Below, piece by piece: positions 8,989-18,227 of a DNA stretch of 64,000 bases; the first letter of the stretch is position 1, and every line of letters starts with the position of its first letter. Made by a program: the position numbers and the translations under genes. This stretch comes from Oxynema aestuarii AP17 (GTDB lineage: Bacteria; Cyanobacteriota; Cyanobacteriia; Cyanobacteriales; Laspinemataceae): assembly GCF_012295525.1 (NCBI RefSeq), contig NZ_CP051167.1, positions 5,253,501 to 5,317,500 of the forward strand, given 5' to 3'. The notes under the pieces were generated by a model, which was given only the letters and a program-made list of their open reading frames with translations, did not search any database and was not told the DNA's origin.

Positions 8989-9543
8989 ATGGAAAATACC
9001 GGGAAGAGCATCGGCATCCACGCCCCAGATTTCGAGTTACCGGGGATTGACGACCAAGTGCATCACCTCGCCCGCTACCTCGACAGGTACCGTGCCGTTT
9101 GCACCGTTTTCATGTGCAATCACTGTCCTTACGTGCGAGGCTATTTAGAACGGCTCAAGCAAATTCAAAGCCAGTTCGAGGGGCGAGACTTTACCCTGAT
9201 CGGGATCAACTCCAACGATGCGGTTCAATACCCCGAAGATGGGTTTGAGAAAATGAAAAGTTTCGCCCGGGAACACGGGTTGAATTTTCCCTATTTGCGA
9301 GATGCGAATCAAGATGTTGCCGCCAGTTTTGGGGCGCACTTGACTCCCCAAGTGTTTTTACTCGACCAAAGTGGTGTTGTCGGCTACAGTGGCGCGATCG
9401 ATGATAGTCCCGACGATCCCAAAGCCGTGGGAGTGCATTACTTGCGCGACGCGATCGCCCAACTGCTCGACGGCGAAACCATTCGGATACCGTCGTCTCA
9501 ACCTGTCGGCTGCTCCCTCAAGTGGCGCCAGTCCCCATCGTAA
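8989..9543 (+). CDS. Thioredoxin-fold / AhpC-TSA-like redoxin
   Basis: 184 residues. The redoxin fold opens with APDFELPGID. The active-site region FMCNHCPYVRGYLERL carries a CxxC (CNHC), followed by LIGINSND, the cis-Pro loop LTPQVFLLDQSG and YSGAIDD. This is the 'thioredoxin family protein' type found in cyanobacteria and plastids. It is probably cytosolic, since no signal peptide is seen, and probably a thiol reductase or peroxide-response protein; its partners are unknown. It is a lone gene on the plus strand. Confidence 0.85.
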   Translation: MENTGKSIGIHAPDFELPGIDDQVHHLARYLDRYRAVCTVFMCNHCPYVRGYLERLKQIQSQFEGRDFTLIGINSNDAVQYPEDGFEKMKSFAREHGLNFPYLRDANQDVAASFGAHLTPQVFLLDQSGVVGYSGAIDDSPDDPKAVGVHYLRDAIAQLLDGETIRIPSSQPVGCSLKWRQSPS

Positions 9544-9711
9544 CCGTCCGCGCCTCCTCCCGCGCCACCCTTGAGGCAGGGTTCGAGCCTTCGAGATCTC
9601 GCCACTGTGCCTCGCCACTGTGCCGCCCGCGTTCAAATCAGGTGGTGGCAAAATGGCTTCGTGCTGCTATCTTATGGTGGAGGCAATTAGAGTTGGGAAA
9701 AGAGTGAGTGC

Positions 9712-10440
9712 ATGGGGATAGTTTACCGTCGGGTTTTGCTCAAACTAAGCGGTGAAGCCCTAATGGGCGATCTTGCCTACGGCATCGATCCGGGGGTCGT
9801 TCAAGGCATCGCCGAACAAGTTGCGGAAGTCACCTCTAAAGGGGTAGAAGTCGCGATCGTCGTCGGTGGCGGCAATATCTTTCGCGGCGTCAAGGGCGCT
9901 GCGGCAGGGATGGATCGGGCCACGGCGGATTATATCGGCATGATTGCCACGGTCATGAACGCCATGACCTTGCAAGATGCCCTCGAACAAATTGGGGTAC
10001 CGACCCGAGTTCAAACCGCGATTTCGATGCAGGAAGTCGCCGAACCCTACATTCGCCGTCGCGCCATGCGCCATTTGGAGAAAAAACGGGTGGTGATTTT
10101 CGGTGCCGGATCGGGCAATCCTTTCTTTACCACCGATACCACGGCTGCTCTGAGAGCGGCAGAAATCGATGCAGAGGTGATTTTTAAAGCTACGAAAGTC
10201 GATGGGGTGTACGATTGCGATCCCCATCAAAACCCTGAAGCTCGACGCTACGAAAGCTTGACCTACGGTCACGTCCTGGCGAACGACTTGCGCGTGATGG
10301 ACAGTACCGCGATCGCGCTGTGCAAAGAGAACAATATTCCGATCGTGGTGTTTGACCTTACGGTTAAAAATAATATTTGTCGAGCCGTCATGGGAGAAAA
10401 AGTCGGAACCATAGTGGGAGGTTACTGTGAAGTTATCTGA
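9712..10440 (+). CDS. pyrH: UMP kinase
   Basis: 242 residues, the usual length for bacterial UMP kinase (UMP + ATP to UDP + ADP). The amino-acid-kinase fold shows KLSGEALMG at the start, [20 protein letters not shown] and the nucleotide-binding [19 protein letters not shown] and [10 protein letters not shown]. The enzyme is a cytosolic hexamer in the pyrimidine pathway. Its last codons overlap frr by 14 bases, implying translational coupling. An A/G-rich GGGAAAAGAG lies upstream of the ATG. Confidence 0.97.
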   Translation: MGIVYRRVLLKLSGEALMGDLAYGIDPGVVQGIAEQVAEVTSKGVEVAIVVGGGNIFRGVKGAAAGMDRATADYIGMIATVMNAMTLQDALEQIGVPTRVQTAISMQEVAEPYIRRRAMRHLEKKRVVIFGAGSGNPFFTTDTTAALRAAEIDAEVIFKATKVDGVYDCDPHQNPEARRYESLTYGHVLANDLRVMDSTAIALCKENNIPIVVFDLTVKNNICRAVMGEKVGTIVGGYCEVI

Positions 10441-10975
10441 AGTTGAAAGTCATATGAGTAAGGCGGTTGAGGCGACTCAGCGCTCTTTTAACACCATTCG
10501 CACGGGTCGCGCGAACGCCGCTTTACTCGACCGGGTGATGGTGGAATATTACGGTTCTCCCACCCCGCTCAAATCTCTGGCCAATATCAGCACTCCAGAT
10601 GCCAGCACGATCGCCATTCAACCCTACGATCGCTCTAGTTTGGCGGCGATCGAAAAAGCGATTTCGATGTCCGACATCGGCTTGACGCCGAATAATGACG
10701 GGAGTATCGTTCGCTTGAACATTCCGCCGTTGACGAGCGATCGCCGCAACGAATTTGTGAAATTGGCCGGAAAATATGCCGAAGAAGGCAGAGTCGCCAT
10801 TCGCAATATCCGCCGCGACGCGATCGACAGCATTCGCAAACAGGAAAAAAATAGCGATATTTCTGAAGATGAATCTCGGGATTTACAAGATCGCATCCAA
10901 AAGTTGACGGATAAATATACCGCCAAAGTTGACGAATTGCTCGCGGCTAAAGAAGAAGACATCAAGACCGTTTGA
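10427..10975 (+). CDS. frr: Ribosome recycling factor
   Basis: 182 residues starting at a GTG inside the pyrH end ([15 protein letters not shown]). The RRF signature is complete: [29 protein letters not shown], the [10 protein letters not shown] segment and the C-terminal helix ending near [11 protein letters not shown]. It splits post-termination ribosomes together with EF-G. The pyrH-frr pair is a conserved bacterial operon. It is followed directly by a strong hairpin terminator. Confidence 0.97.
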   Translation: MKLSEVESHMSKAVEATQRSFNTIRTGRANAALLDRVMVEYYGSPTPLKSLANISTPDASTIAIQPYDRSSLAAIEKAISMSDIGLTPNNDGSIVRLNIPPLTSDRRNEFVKLAGKYAEEGRVAIRNIRRDAIDSIRKQEKNSDISEDESRDLQDRIQKLTDKYTAKVDELLAAKEEDIKTV

Positions 10976-10992
10976 AGCCCTAAAAATTGCTG

Positions 10993-11030
10993 ACAGCTAG
11001 CCGGAGTTTGGCGAACGGGCTAGCTGTTTT
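10993..11030 (+). terminator. Rho-independent terminator after pyrH-frr
   Basis: Inverted repeat ACAGCTAGCC (10993-11002) with GGCTAGCTGT (11018-11027), followed by a T-run. It lies 18 bases after the frr stop. Confidence 0.9.
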
Positions 11031-11267
11031 CCCCTAGGGGAAATGGGCGATCGGCAAGGGCTTAAACGGTGGGTCGAACGAGAGTAAAAATCGATTTATA
11101 GAACCCAGATTCGTTAAAACTTGCCAATCTTTCCCATCAAAAATCTAAAATCTAAAAATATCTAAATTCTACAATCTACCATCCCGAATCACTGGCGCGA
11201 GGGATGTATGAGATCGCCAGTGGCGTGACTCAATCTAAAAAGTTTATTGAGGAGTGAAAGTTTACGC

Positions 11268-12401
11268 ATGATGTTTGACTGCATTATCGTCGGTGGTGGC
11301 CCGGCAGGGGGCACGGCAGCTTATCACTTGGCCAAACGGGGGCGTTCGGTCTTGGTTGTCGAAAAAGAAGCCCTACCGCGCTACAAACCCTGTGGGGGCG
11401 GCGTTTCTCCGGCGATCGCCCAGTGGTTTGACTTCGATTTTTCTCCGGCTATTTCTTTGAAAGTCAAACAACTGCGTTATACCTGGCAAGGTGGCGATCC
11501 GATCGATGCCGAAATTGAAACCCCAGAACCGATGTGGATGGTTCGCCGGGACGTGTTCGACAATTTCTTGATCGAACAAGCCAAAGCCCAAGGAGCCCAA
11601 GTGCGCGACAATACCGAAGTGACCGGGGTTAAGTTCGCGGGCGATCGCTGGACCGTCACCACCAACGGCGAACCCGTGGAAGGGCGCTATCTGATTGCGG
11701 CGGATGGGGCCAAAGGCCCGATGCCGAAATTGCTCGGGTTTAAAGAACGCAAACCCCATACTGCATGGGCGATCGAAGTTTCCGGCAGCGAAAGCGACGA
11801 CTCGGCGCGGATTCAGTTCGACCTCGGACAAGTCAAAAAAGGGTTTATCTGGAACTTCCCGAAAGCTGACGGCTACTCGATTGGGGCGGCGGCGTTGCAA
11901 GGGCGCAGTAAAGATAACCTCGACAAAACCATGCAGACTTATGCGGGTCAACTCGGGTTGAGCCTCGACGGCGCCAAACATTACGAACATGGGTTATGTT
12001 TGTGGGACGGCGAGCAGAAATTACATACCCAAAATGCGCTGTTAGCTGGGGAAGCGGCTTGTATGGTCGATCCGCTCACGGCGGAAGGGATTCGTCCGTC
12101 GATGTATAGCGGTATGAAAGCGGCGGAGGCGATCGATGGCGCCCTCGGCGGCGACGCTAAGGCTTTAGAAACCTACACTCAAGTCATGAATGAGGAGTGG
12201 GGAAGCGATATGACTTGGGCGGGAAGACTGGCGGGGGTCTTCTATCAGTTTCCCGGTTTGGCTTATAAGGTGGTTATCAAGCAGCCTGCGGCGACTTATC
12301 GCATGGGTCAAATTCTCTGCGGCGAATTGCGCTACGGCGAAATCGCCAATAAAGCGATCAAACATATTAAAGGGAGCTTAATTCCCGGTCGCGGTCGGTA
12401 A
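11268..12401 (+). CDS. Geranylgeranyl reductase family FAD-dependent oxidoreductase
   Basis: 377 residues from ATG 11268. A GGAG lies ~14 bases upstream, and the frame could also open at a TTG at 11247. The N-terminal FAD-binding Rossmann motif is CIIVGGGPAGGTAAYHLAKRG, followed by KPCGGGVSPAI, MWMVRRDVFDNFL and the second FAD motif AGEAACMVDPLTAEGI. The family reduces prenyl chains of chlorophyll, tocopherol or archaeal lipids. This protein lacks the typical ChlP opening (MALRVAVVGSGPAG...) and is shorter, so it is probably a paralogue rather than ChlP itself. The substrate is unknown. A terminator follows. Confidence 0.88.
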   Translation: MMFDCIIVGGGPAGGTAAYHLAKRGRSVLVVEKEALPRYKPCGGGVSPAIAQWFDFDFSPAISLKVKQLRYTWQGGDPIDAEIETPEPMWMVRRDVFDNFLIEQAKAQGAQVRDNTEVTGVKFAGDRWTVTTNGEPVEGRYLIAADGAKGPMPKLLGFKERKPHTAWAIEVSGSESDDSARIQFDLGQVKKGFIWNFPKADGYSIGAAALQGRSKDNLDKTMQTYAGQLGLSLDGAKHYEHGLCLWDGEQKLHTQNALLAGEAACMVDPLTAEGIRPSMYSGMKAAEAIDGALGGDAKALETYTQVMNEEWGSDMTWAGRLAGVFYQFPGLAYKVVIKQPAATYRMGQILCGELRYGEIANKAIKHIKGSLIPGRGR

Positions 12402-12424
12402 AGGAAGAAGGGCGATCGGTATTC

Positions 12425-12463
12425 AATCCGGGTGCAGTGGTTGTACCCGGATTCGATCTTTTA
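12425..12463 (+). terminator. Terminator after geranylgeranyl-reductase-family gene
   Basis: AATCCGGGT (12425-12433) pairs with ACCCGGATT (12445-12453), then CGATCTTTT. It merges into a TTTAGATT short tandem repeat running to 12489. Confidence 0.75.
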
Positions 12464-12489
12464 GATTTTAGATTTTAGAGTTTAGATTG
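12460..12489. repeat. TTTAGAT-type short tandem repeat
   Basis: Heptamer-like array of TTAGATT/TTAGAGT units. The same class recurs at 11139-11165, 18134-18165, 52604-52646 and 59088-59106. Confidence 0.7.
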
Positions 12490-12545
12490 ATAATCTTGTA
12501 GAGCGATCCGATTGGAGTGGAGACCTCGATCTAGGAGGCTTTCTG

Positions 12546-12641
12546 GCTCGAAAGCGGGCAAGATGCCCGCCCTACAGATTTTGATTTAGGATGGATATAG
12601 TGTGCTTTTTTGCTCGAAAGTGGGCAAGATGCCCGCCCTAC
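12546..12641. repeat. Two direct copies of a 30-nt palindromic repeat
   Basis: GCTCGAAAG(C/T)GGGCAAGATGCCCGCCCTAC occurs at 12546-12575 and 12612-12641. Each copy contains the hairpin GGGCA-AGA-TGCCC. A related inverted copy lies at 52575-52591. Two copies separated by 36 bases are a dispersed element, not a CRISPR array. Confidence 0.75.
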
Positions 12642-12674
12642 CGATTCCGATTCTCCCCTTCCCACTCCAATCCT

Positions 12675-13151
12675 ATGACGATTTACTTTTATAAAGTTCC
12701 GGATCCCTATGGCTGTTTTTCTAACTTTTCTCCTCACTCGATTCATTTGAACGGTCGGGACTGGCCGACGGTGGAACATTATTATCAAGCGCATAAGTTT
12801 GTCGGAACTCGGGACGAAGGGTTGATAGAGAAAATCCGAGGGGTGAAGACGCCGGAAGAGGCGGCGGCGTTGGGGCGCGATCGCGGATACGAGGTTCGTT
12901 CGGATTGGGAAGGGGTCAAACGAGAGATCATGTACGAAGCGGTGTTGACGAAGTTTCTCACCCATAGGGACATTCAAAAGGTGTTGTTGGAGACGGGAGA
13001 CGAGGCGATCGTCGAGGATTCGCCCACGGATTATTACTGGGGGTGTGGCGCTGAAAAAACGGGAGCGAACCATCTGGGTAAAATCTTGATGGAGGTGCGA
13101 TCGCAGCTTCGCGATCGAGCGGTTTTCACTGAAACAATTGTGGGCGGGTGA
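12675..13151 (+). CDS. NADAR-family protein (YbiA-like)
   Basis: 158 residues from ATG 12675, chosen because the family opens exactly at ..IYFYKVPDPYGCFSNF. An upstream extension of the frame would translate the 30-nt repeat. Family motifs are visible: CFSNFSP, WPTVEHYYQAHKF, the alpha-helical middle, and the end YWGCGAEKTGANHLGKILM. NADAR proteins act on ADP-ribose-type or riboflavin-pathway N-glycosides; some reverse guanine ADP-ribosylation by DarT-like toxins. No DarT-like toxin is adjacent, so a housekeeping or scavenging role is equally likely. Confidence 0.9.
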   Translation: MTIYFYKVPDPYGCFSNFSPHSIHLNGRDWPTVEHYYQAHKFVGTRDEGLIEKIRGVKTPEEAAALGRDRGYEVRSDWEGVKREIMYEAVLTKFLTHRDIQKVLLETGDEAIVEDSPTDYYWGCGAEKTGANHLGKILMEVRSQLRDRAVFTETIVGG

Positions 13152-14127
13152 GGGAAAAACGAGAGCAGTTCCGGCGGGGGAGATCGAGGGCGATCGCCTC
13201 AAAACCTCGATTTCGACGGCGATCGCTGCCCGAGATCGTCGGCGGGTGGCGATCGCTCTGTTAACAAATACCAACCCAAGATTTTCACGATTTTCTTGTT
13301 ATCATAATTGACAAACTCAAAAATCGGGGATCGAAAACATCCATCAAGCTCGGGTCGATTTTCCATCGGAGTTGAAGGTCGAAATCTCCCTTGATTGCGG
13401 CTAAGACTTCTGGGGTCAAAAGCGTCAATCTTCTAGAGTATCCCGTTGCCGAACTGGGATAAAAACGCCCATTGAAACCGAGTTGAAAGGGTCGATATCG
13501 CTCGATTTCAGCGCTCAAGGAGGCGATCGCCAATCCGGAAGATGCTTCGTGGATTGAAGCGGCTCAAGCTCGATTTGTTTCGATCGCGAATGGGTGAAAA
13601 CCCGCTCGACATCGCCATGCTTTAAAGTATAAAGTTAGACAACGCGATCCTGCGGTCGAATCCGGCTCGATCTGGATAGCTCGGCGATCGTTGGCGGTCG
13701 GCGATCGTCGCGTTTGAGGACGTGATTTTAAGGCTCGGAATCGAGTTTCTTTTTTCTCTGAAAATTTTTGAGAAAAATTAAGTTTAACAAATAAAAAACT
13801 AATTTTTGCATCAATCCGTCATCAAGGGTCGCATCTTCCAAATTTAGGAGAAAATACCAACAAAGAGGAGCTATTAAATTAAGGAGGGAAAAGTTTACGC
13901 TAAAACCCGCTCGAAAAAGGGTGAGTCGAGGACCGACGGGCGATCGCGAAAAATATCTAAAAAGATTGAAACTCGGGAGTGTCATTTTGATGTTGCCAAC
14001 CCCTCGTAGAACAGGAAAAACGCCGATTGCAAGGGGAAAATCACCGAAATTTTCAAGATGGGAAGGGGAAGGGGGGAAAAGTTAAAAACGGGGTTCCCTT
14101 GGCGTTGGTACGGTCTAAGTTTAAAAA
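13152..14127. other. Long region without a convincing gene
   Basis: About 975 bases. On the minus strand, 13285-13533 is open from a TTG with reasonable amino-acid composition (it contains FQLGFNGRFYPSSATGY). It has no ATG, no ribosome site and an upstream in-frame stop, so it may be a relic. The part from ~13750 to 14127 is AT-rich with A/G runs just before the histidine kinase gene, probably its promoter and leader. No repeats of note. Confidence 0.5.
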
Positions 14128-16956
14128 ATGAAACATACAGAAAATCACGTGCGATCGCTCCAACAGAAACTCGATCGGGAAGTTTTACTTCACCGAACGA
14201 TCGATCGCATCCGACAATCCCTCGAATTAGAAGAAATTCTCACGGCAACGGCGGCAGAGATCCGCTCGTTCCTGGGAACCGATCGCGTGATGGTCTATCG
14301 CTTCAACCCGGATAGTAGCGGCGAAGTGATTGCCGAATCGATTGACGAAGGGCGCTTGTGTTCCCTCAAAGGGCTCAACTTTCCCCCGGACGACATCCCA
14401 CTCGAAGCGCGAGAGCGCTTTTTGCAACAACGAGTGCGATCGATTGTCAAAGTCAATTCCCAACAAATCGGCTTGAGTCCATTTGGCTGCAACGGGAGAG
14501 AAGATCCCGGCGAACGCGAACAAGTCGAAATCTCCTATCGCCCCCTCGATCCGTGTCATATGACCTACCTCAAAGCGATGGGGGTTTACTGTTCGCTGGT
14601 GGTTCCGATTATTGCCAACGGCGAGTTGTGGGGTTTGATCGTCTCCCACCACGCCGAAGAACGGGACATCTCCGAAGAAGACTTACAACTGGTACAACTG
14701 GTTACCGACCAGGTCTCGATCGCGATCGCCCAAGCCACCTTACTCGCCAAAACCCGGGAACGACAAGCGCGGGAGGCGACGATCAACCGGATCGCCACCT
14801 TACTGCACGGCAGCCCCGAGATCGAACTGCAAGGGGCCTTAGAAGCGACGGTGCAATCCTTAGACGGTTGCGGGGGGCGCGTGTATATTGCCCCCGCCGA
14901 AGGGGACGACGACGTTCGCGGGAGGCGTCTGCCGGAAATCTTCGCGTGGGGCGATCGCCCGACCTTTCCCGACGCGACCGAGACCCCCATCTTAGAAGAA
15001 CATCCCCAATGGCGCCAGTGGCGAGAACGGCGGCGAAGCCCCAGCCACAATAGTAGCCAGGTTTACGAACGCGCCGACGCGATCGCCGACCTGTACAAAG
15101 ACCCCAGCTTGGCGGCGATCGCCCCCGCCTTCAAAAACACCCAAATTCGCGGTCTTCTGGTCATTCCCCTGTACTACCGCCAAAAATTCCTCGGTTATCT
15201 CAGCATCTTCCGTCACGAAGTCGATACCGAAACCTTGTGGGCCGGACGGTTCAACAGCAACGTCCGCCAACTGATGCCCCGACAGTCCTTTGAAGCGTGG
15301 CGGGAACGCAAAAAAAACCAAGCCCGAGAGTGGACCGACGAAGAACTCCAAATGGCGAAAGCCCTCGGCGATCAATTCTCGATGGGCGTAGGCCAATACC
15401 TGCTCTATAAAAAAGTTACAGCCCTCAACGCCAACTTAGAATATCAAGTCCAACAACGAACCGCCCAACTGCAAAATACCCTCAAATTTACCCGCATTCT
15501 CAAGCAAGTCAGCGATCGCATCCGCAGTACCCTCGACCTCGACGAAATCTTGCAGACGATCGTCGGGCGAGTTCGTAATTTACTCAACACCGATCGCGTC
15601 GTCATCTACCAATTTCGAGGGGACGGAACCGGAGAAGTCACCGTCGAAGACGTGCGCGGCAACTGGAAATCGGTTCTGGGTACCCGTTGTCCGGGGGATT
15701 GCTTTCCCCAAGCTTACGGTAACCTTTACCTGCGCGGGCGCGTGCGGGCGATCGACGATATCGCCACGGAAGATCTGACCCCCTGTCACCGGGAATTTTT
15801 AGAAAGCTTGCAAGTCAAAGCAAATTTGATCGTACCGATTCGCATGGGTTCCGACTTGTGGGGACTGACGATCGCCCACGAATGCCAAGGGCCGAGAGTT
15901 TGGAGTAAAGACGAAATCGAACTGGTGCAACAACTCGGCGATCAAGCGGCGATCGCCATTTCCCAAGCCGAACTCTACCGCAAAAGCCAGCAAGCTGCCG
16001 CCACCGCCGAAGCCAAAGCCCGGGAACTGACCGTCGCCTTGCAAGACTTGCAACACGCCCAAGGTCAACTCGTCCAAAGCGAGAAAATGTCGAGTTTGGG
16101 TCAACTGGTCGCCGGAGTCGCCCACGAAATCAACAATCCCGTTAACTTCATCTACGGTAACCTCGCCCACGCCACCGAGTACGCTCACGACTTGCTCGAA
16201 CTGCTCGATCTCTATCAAAAACACCTACCCGAACCGGATGTCGAGATCGTCGATCTGATGGAAGATATCGACTTCGAGTTCTTGGTCGAGGACCTGCCGC
16301 GAATGCTCGCCTCGATGAAAGTCGGCGCCGATCGCATCCGTCAGATCGTGCTGAGTTTGCGCAACTTCTCCCGGTTGGATCAATCGGAAATGAAACCCGT
16401 CAACATTCACGACGGGATCGACAGTACCTTGATGATCCTGCATCACCGGATCAAAGCCAAGGGCGATCGCCCGGCGATCGAGATCGTCAAAAACTACGGC
16501 GACCTCCCCTCGGTGGAATGCTATGCGGGACAGCTCAACCAGGTGTTTATGAATATTCTGGGCAACGCGATCGACGCCCTCGAAGAAGCTTGGATCGCCC
16601 ACTCCCACCCAGACCAGCCCCCGGGGCCGACACCCTCTATTCGGATTACCACCGAACGCCATAAAAATCACACGATCGCCATCGAAATTCGCGACAACGG
16701 GCCGGGAATTCCCGAACACCTCAAAAATCGCATTTTCGACCCCTTCTTCACGACCAAGGACATCGGCAAGGGTACCGGGATGGGCCTGTCGATCAGCCAT
16801 CAGATCGTGGTCGAAAAACACGGCGGTCAGTTCGTGTGCGAGTCCGAACCCGGGAACGGGACGACCTTTCGGATCGTGATTCCGATCGCCGCCCTCCGAC
16901 CGTCACCCGGGCCGACTCATCCAGTCGGATCGAGGCTTTCCGAGCGTTCGAGCTGA
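14128..16956 (+). CDS. Three-GAF sensor histidine kinase (bilin-type GAFs)
   Basis: 942 residues, no membrane segment, probably cytosolic. GAF1 (~20-205) has PPDDIP and a phytochrome-like [13 protein letters not shown] with Cys143-His144. GAF2 (~210-430) is the long insert type ending [10 protein letters not shown]. After a coiled coil, GAF3 (~455-620) resembles cyanobacteriochrome domains. It has Cys553-His554 in [21 protein letters not shown], plus a further Cys525 in GDCF, where DXCF cyanobacteriochromes carry their second cysteine. The kinase core has the H-box [17 protein letters not shown] (His666) and a full HATPase (N-box [25 protein letters not shown]). It is probably a light sensor, though chromophore binding is inferred. 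No response regulator is adjacent. Its 3' end overlaps the convergent glycosyltransferase by 40 bases. Confidence 0.92.
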   Translation: MKHTENHVRSLQQKLDREVLLHRTIDRIRQSLELEEILTATAAEIRSFLGTDRVMVYRFNPDSSGEVIAESIDEGRLCSLKGLNFPPDDIPLEARERFLQQRVRSIVKVNSQQIGLSPFGCNGREDPGEREQVEISYRPLDPCHMTYLKAMGVYCSLVVPIIANGELWGLIVSHHAEERDISEEDLQLVQLVTDQVSIAIAQATLLAKTRERQAREATINRIATLLHGSPEIELQGALEATVQSLDGCGGRVYIAPAEGDDDVRGRRLPEIFAWGDRPTFPDATETPILEEHPQWRQWRERRRSPSHNSSQVYERADAIADLYKDPSLAAIAPAFKNTQIRGLLVIPLYYRQKFLGYLSIFRHEVDTETLWAGRFNSNVRQLMPRQSFEAWRERKKNQAREWTDEELQMAKALGDQFSMGVGQYLLYKKVTALNANLEYQVQQRTAQLQNTLKFTRILKQVSDRIRSTLDLDEILQTIVGRVRNLLNTDRVVIYQFRGDGTGEVTVEDVRGNWKSVLGTRCPGDCFPQAYGNLYLRGRVRAIDDIATEDLTPCHREFLESLQVKANLIVPIRMGSDLWGLTIAHECQGPRVWSKDEIELVQQLGDQAAIAISQAELYRKSQQAAATAEAKARELTVALQDLQHAQGQLVQSEKMSSLGQLVAGVAHEINNPVNFIYGNLAHATEYAHDLLELLDLYQKHLPEPDVEIVDLMEDIDFEFLVEDLPRMLASMKVGADRIRQIVLSLRNFSRLDQSEMKPVNIHDGIDSTLMILHHRIKAKGDRPAIEIVKNYGDLPSVECYAGQLNQVFMNILGNAIDALEEAWIAHSHPDQPPGPTPSIRITTERHKNHTIAIEIRDNGPGIPEHLKNRIFDPFFTTKDIGKGTGMGLSISHQIVVEKHGGQFVCESEPGNGTTFRIVIPIAALRPSPGPTHPVGSRLSERSS

Positions 16957-18092
16957 CCTCCCGGCCCGATGTAAAACCGACGTCCCCGCCATTGGATTTC
17001 GTTACTGGCGTAAGCCCAGACGGCGATCGCCAGCATTTGCAGATCGACGATCGGCAACAGGAGCAAGTCCGTCGCCGCGCCTCCCAAACTCACGTAGGCG
17101 ATCGCGTAAGCGCACCAGATCCCCAACCCGGCGGCCCCCAACGCGCAAGCGGCGATCGTCGCCCCTCCCCAGGCGAAGGCGATCGCCAAACTGCCTAAAA
17201 ATAGGCCATTCCACAAAAACTCGACCGCCGTTTCGATCGGCGCCACGAAGCGCACGTGACGGGACCACCGGAGCTGCTGGCTCCAGGCTTGACGCCAACT
17301 CCACGGCCCTAAGTATACGTCGATCGCCTGGGGAACGATCGCCCCCCGCCAGCCGAGGGCGCGCAATTTCGGGTAAATTAAACCGTCGGCGCACATCACC
17401 CCCGACAACGCCGCAAAGCCGCCCATCTCCGCCAACGCTTGCTGGCGGACTGCCATCCATTTACCGACTACAAACGGGGTTTTGAATAAAGTATAACTGC
17501 CGCAAATCGAACAGGCGATCGCCGTCCCGATCCGCAGCGATCGCAAGCGCGCCCCCAACGTGAGGGGCGATCGCACTAAAAACGGCGCCGCCACCAAACC
17601 GATTTGCGGGTCTGCAAAGCTGGCGACCAACCGTTCCAGGGCGTCCGGTGGAGGGCAGGTATTACCATCGCTGACCAGGAGAATCTCGCCGCACGCCTGG
17701 GCTTCCAATCCCGCCAAATTACTCATTTTCGGGTGGGCGTCCGGGGGAGAGTCGGTGAAAATGACCCGCATCGGCGCTTCCGGATGGGCCGCGAGAAAAC
17801 GATCGATCGCGGGCCACGCCGGATCGCGGCGATCGCCGATGCCGATTAATACTTCATAAGCTATACTCTGTAAGTTGAGAAACGCCTCTAAATTGCGTTC
17901 GAGGCGATCGTCGAGTCCCTTAATCGGTTTGAGAATACTCACTCTCACCGACGAATCCACCTCTGGCGGTGCGGGCGATTCTCCTCGGTCGATGCTGCGC
18001 GATCGCAGAAAATATAAAGTCGCTACAACCATCGCCCAAGCCGTGACCGACGCCAACACGGCGATCGCGATTCCAATCCCATTCCATAGCAT
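16917..18092 (-). CDS. GT21-like membrane glycosyltransferase (ceramide glucosyltransferase/HpnI type)
   Basis: 391 residues. An N-terminal membrane segment (GIGIAIAVLASVTAWAMVV) is followed by a GT-A domain with SILKPIKGLDD, DSPPDAHPKMSNLAGL and SDGNTCPPPD. The GT21 signature (Q/R)xxRW is present as QQLRWSRH. Two or three C-terminal membrane segments follow. The family transfers sugar to ceramide or, as HpnI, N-acetylglucosamine to hopanoids; the substrate here is not established. It sits head-to-head with a membrane desaturase gene, suggesting lipid modification. The last 40 bases are shared antisense with the histidine kinase gene. Confidence 0.85.
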   Translation of the reverse strand: MLWNGIGIAIAVLASVTAWAMVVATLYFLRSRSIDRGESPAPPEVDSSVRVSILKPIKGLDDRLERNLEAFLNLQSIAYEVLIGIGDRRDPAWPAIDRFLAAHPEAPMRVIFTDSPPDAHPKMSNLAGLEAQACGEILLVSDGNTCPPPDALERLVASFADPQIGLVAAPFLVRSPLTLGARLRSLRIGTAIACSICGSYTLFKTPFVVGKWMAVRQQALAEMGGFAALSGVMCADGLIYPKLRALGWRGAIVPQAIDVYLGPWSWRQAWSQQLRWSRHVRFVAPIETAVEFLWNGLFLGSLAIAFAWGGATIAACALGAAGLGIWCAYAIAYVSLGGAATDLLLLPIVDLQMLAIAVWAYASNEIQWRGRRFYIGPGGQLERSESLDPTG

Positions 18093-18133
18093 ATTTTTGG
18101 CGTTTAAATCGAGTTCGGTTAAAGTATATTTTA

Positions 18134-18165
18134 AGAGTTTAGAGTTTAGAGTTTAGAGTTTAGAT
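18134..18165. repeat. AGAGTTT short tandem repeat
   Basis: Four near-perfect AGAGTTT heptamers in the divergent intergenic region between the glycosyltransferase and desaturase genes. Confidence 0.8.
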
Positions 18166-18227
18166 TGGAGACGTTCAAGACTCTAGATGCTCCAAACAAC
18201 GACAACCCTACCGACTTCCTACTCCCT

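Noticed and set aside
12546-12641. Possible CRISPR array
   Set aside because: Only two copies, with internal dyad and one 36-base spacer, no third repeat and no cas genes.
12675-13151. NADAR protein as antitoxin of a DarT-type toxin system
   Set aside because: No DarT-like ADP-ribosyltransferase gene lies next to it. The neighbours are a reductase gene and a long non-coding region.
13728-13985. Minus-strand frame of 85 residues
   Set aside because: AT-rich leader region of the histidine kinase gene. The frame has no family resemblance and no start signal.
17002-17460. Antisense-type frames inside the glycosyltransferase gene and many similar long frames (for example 5171-5977, 56629-57321)
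   Set aside because: They lie within well-supported genes and have Arg/Gly/Asp-rich composition caused by the HIP1 palindrome. They have no domain and no ribosome site.
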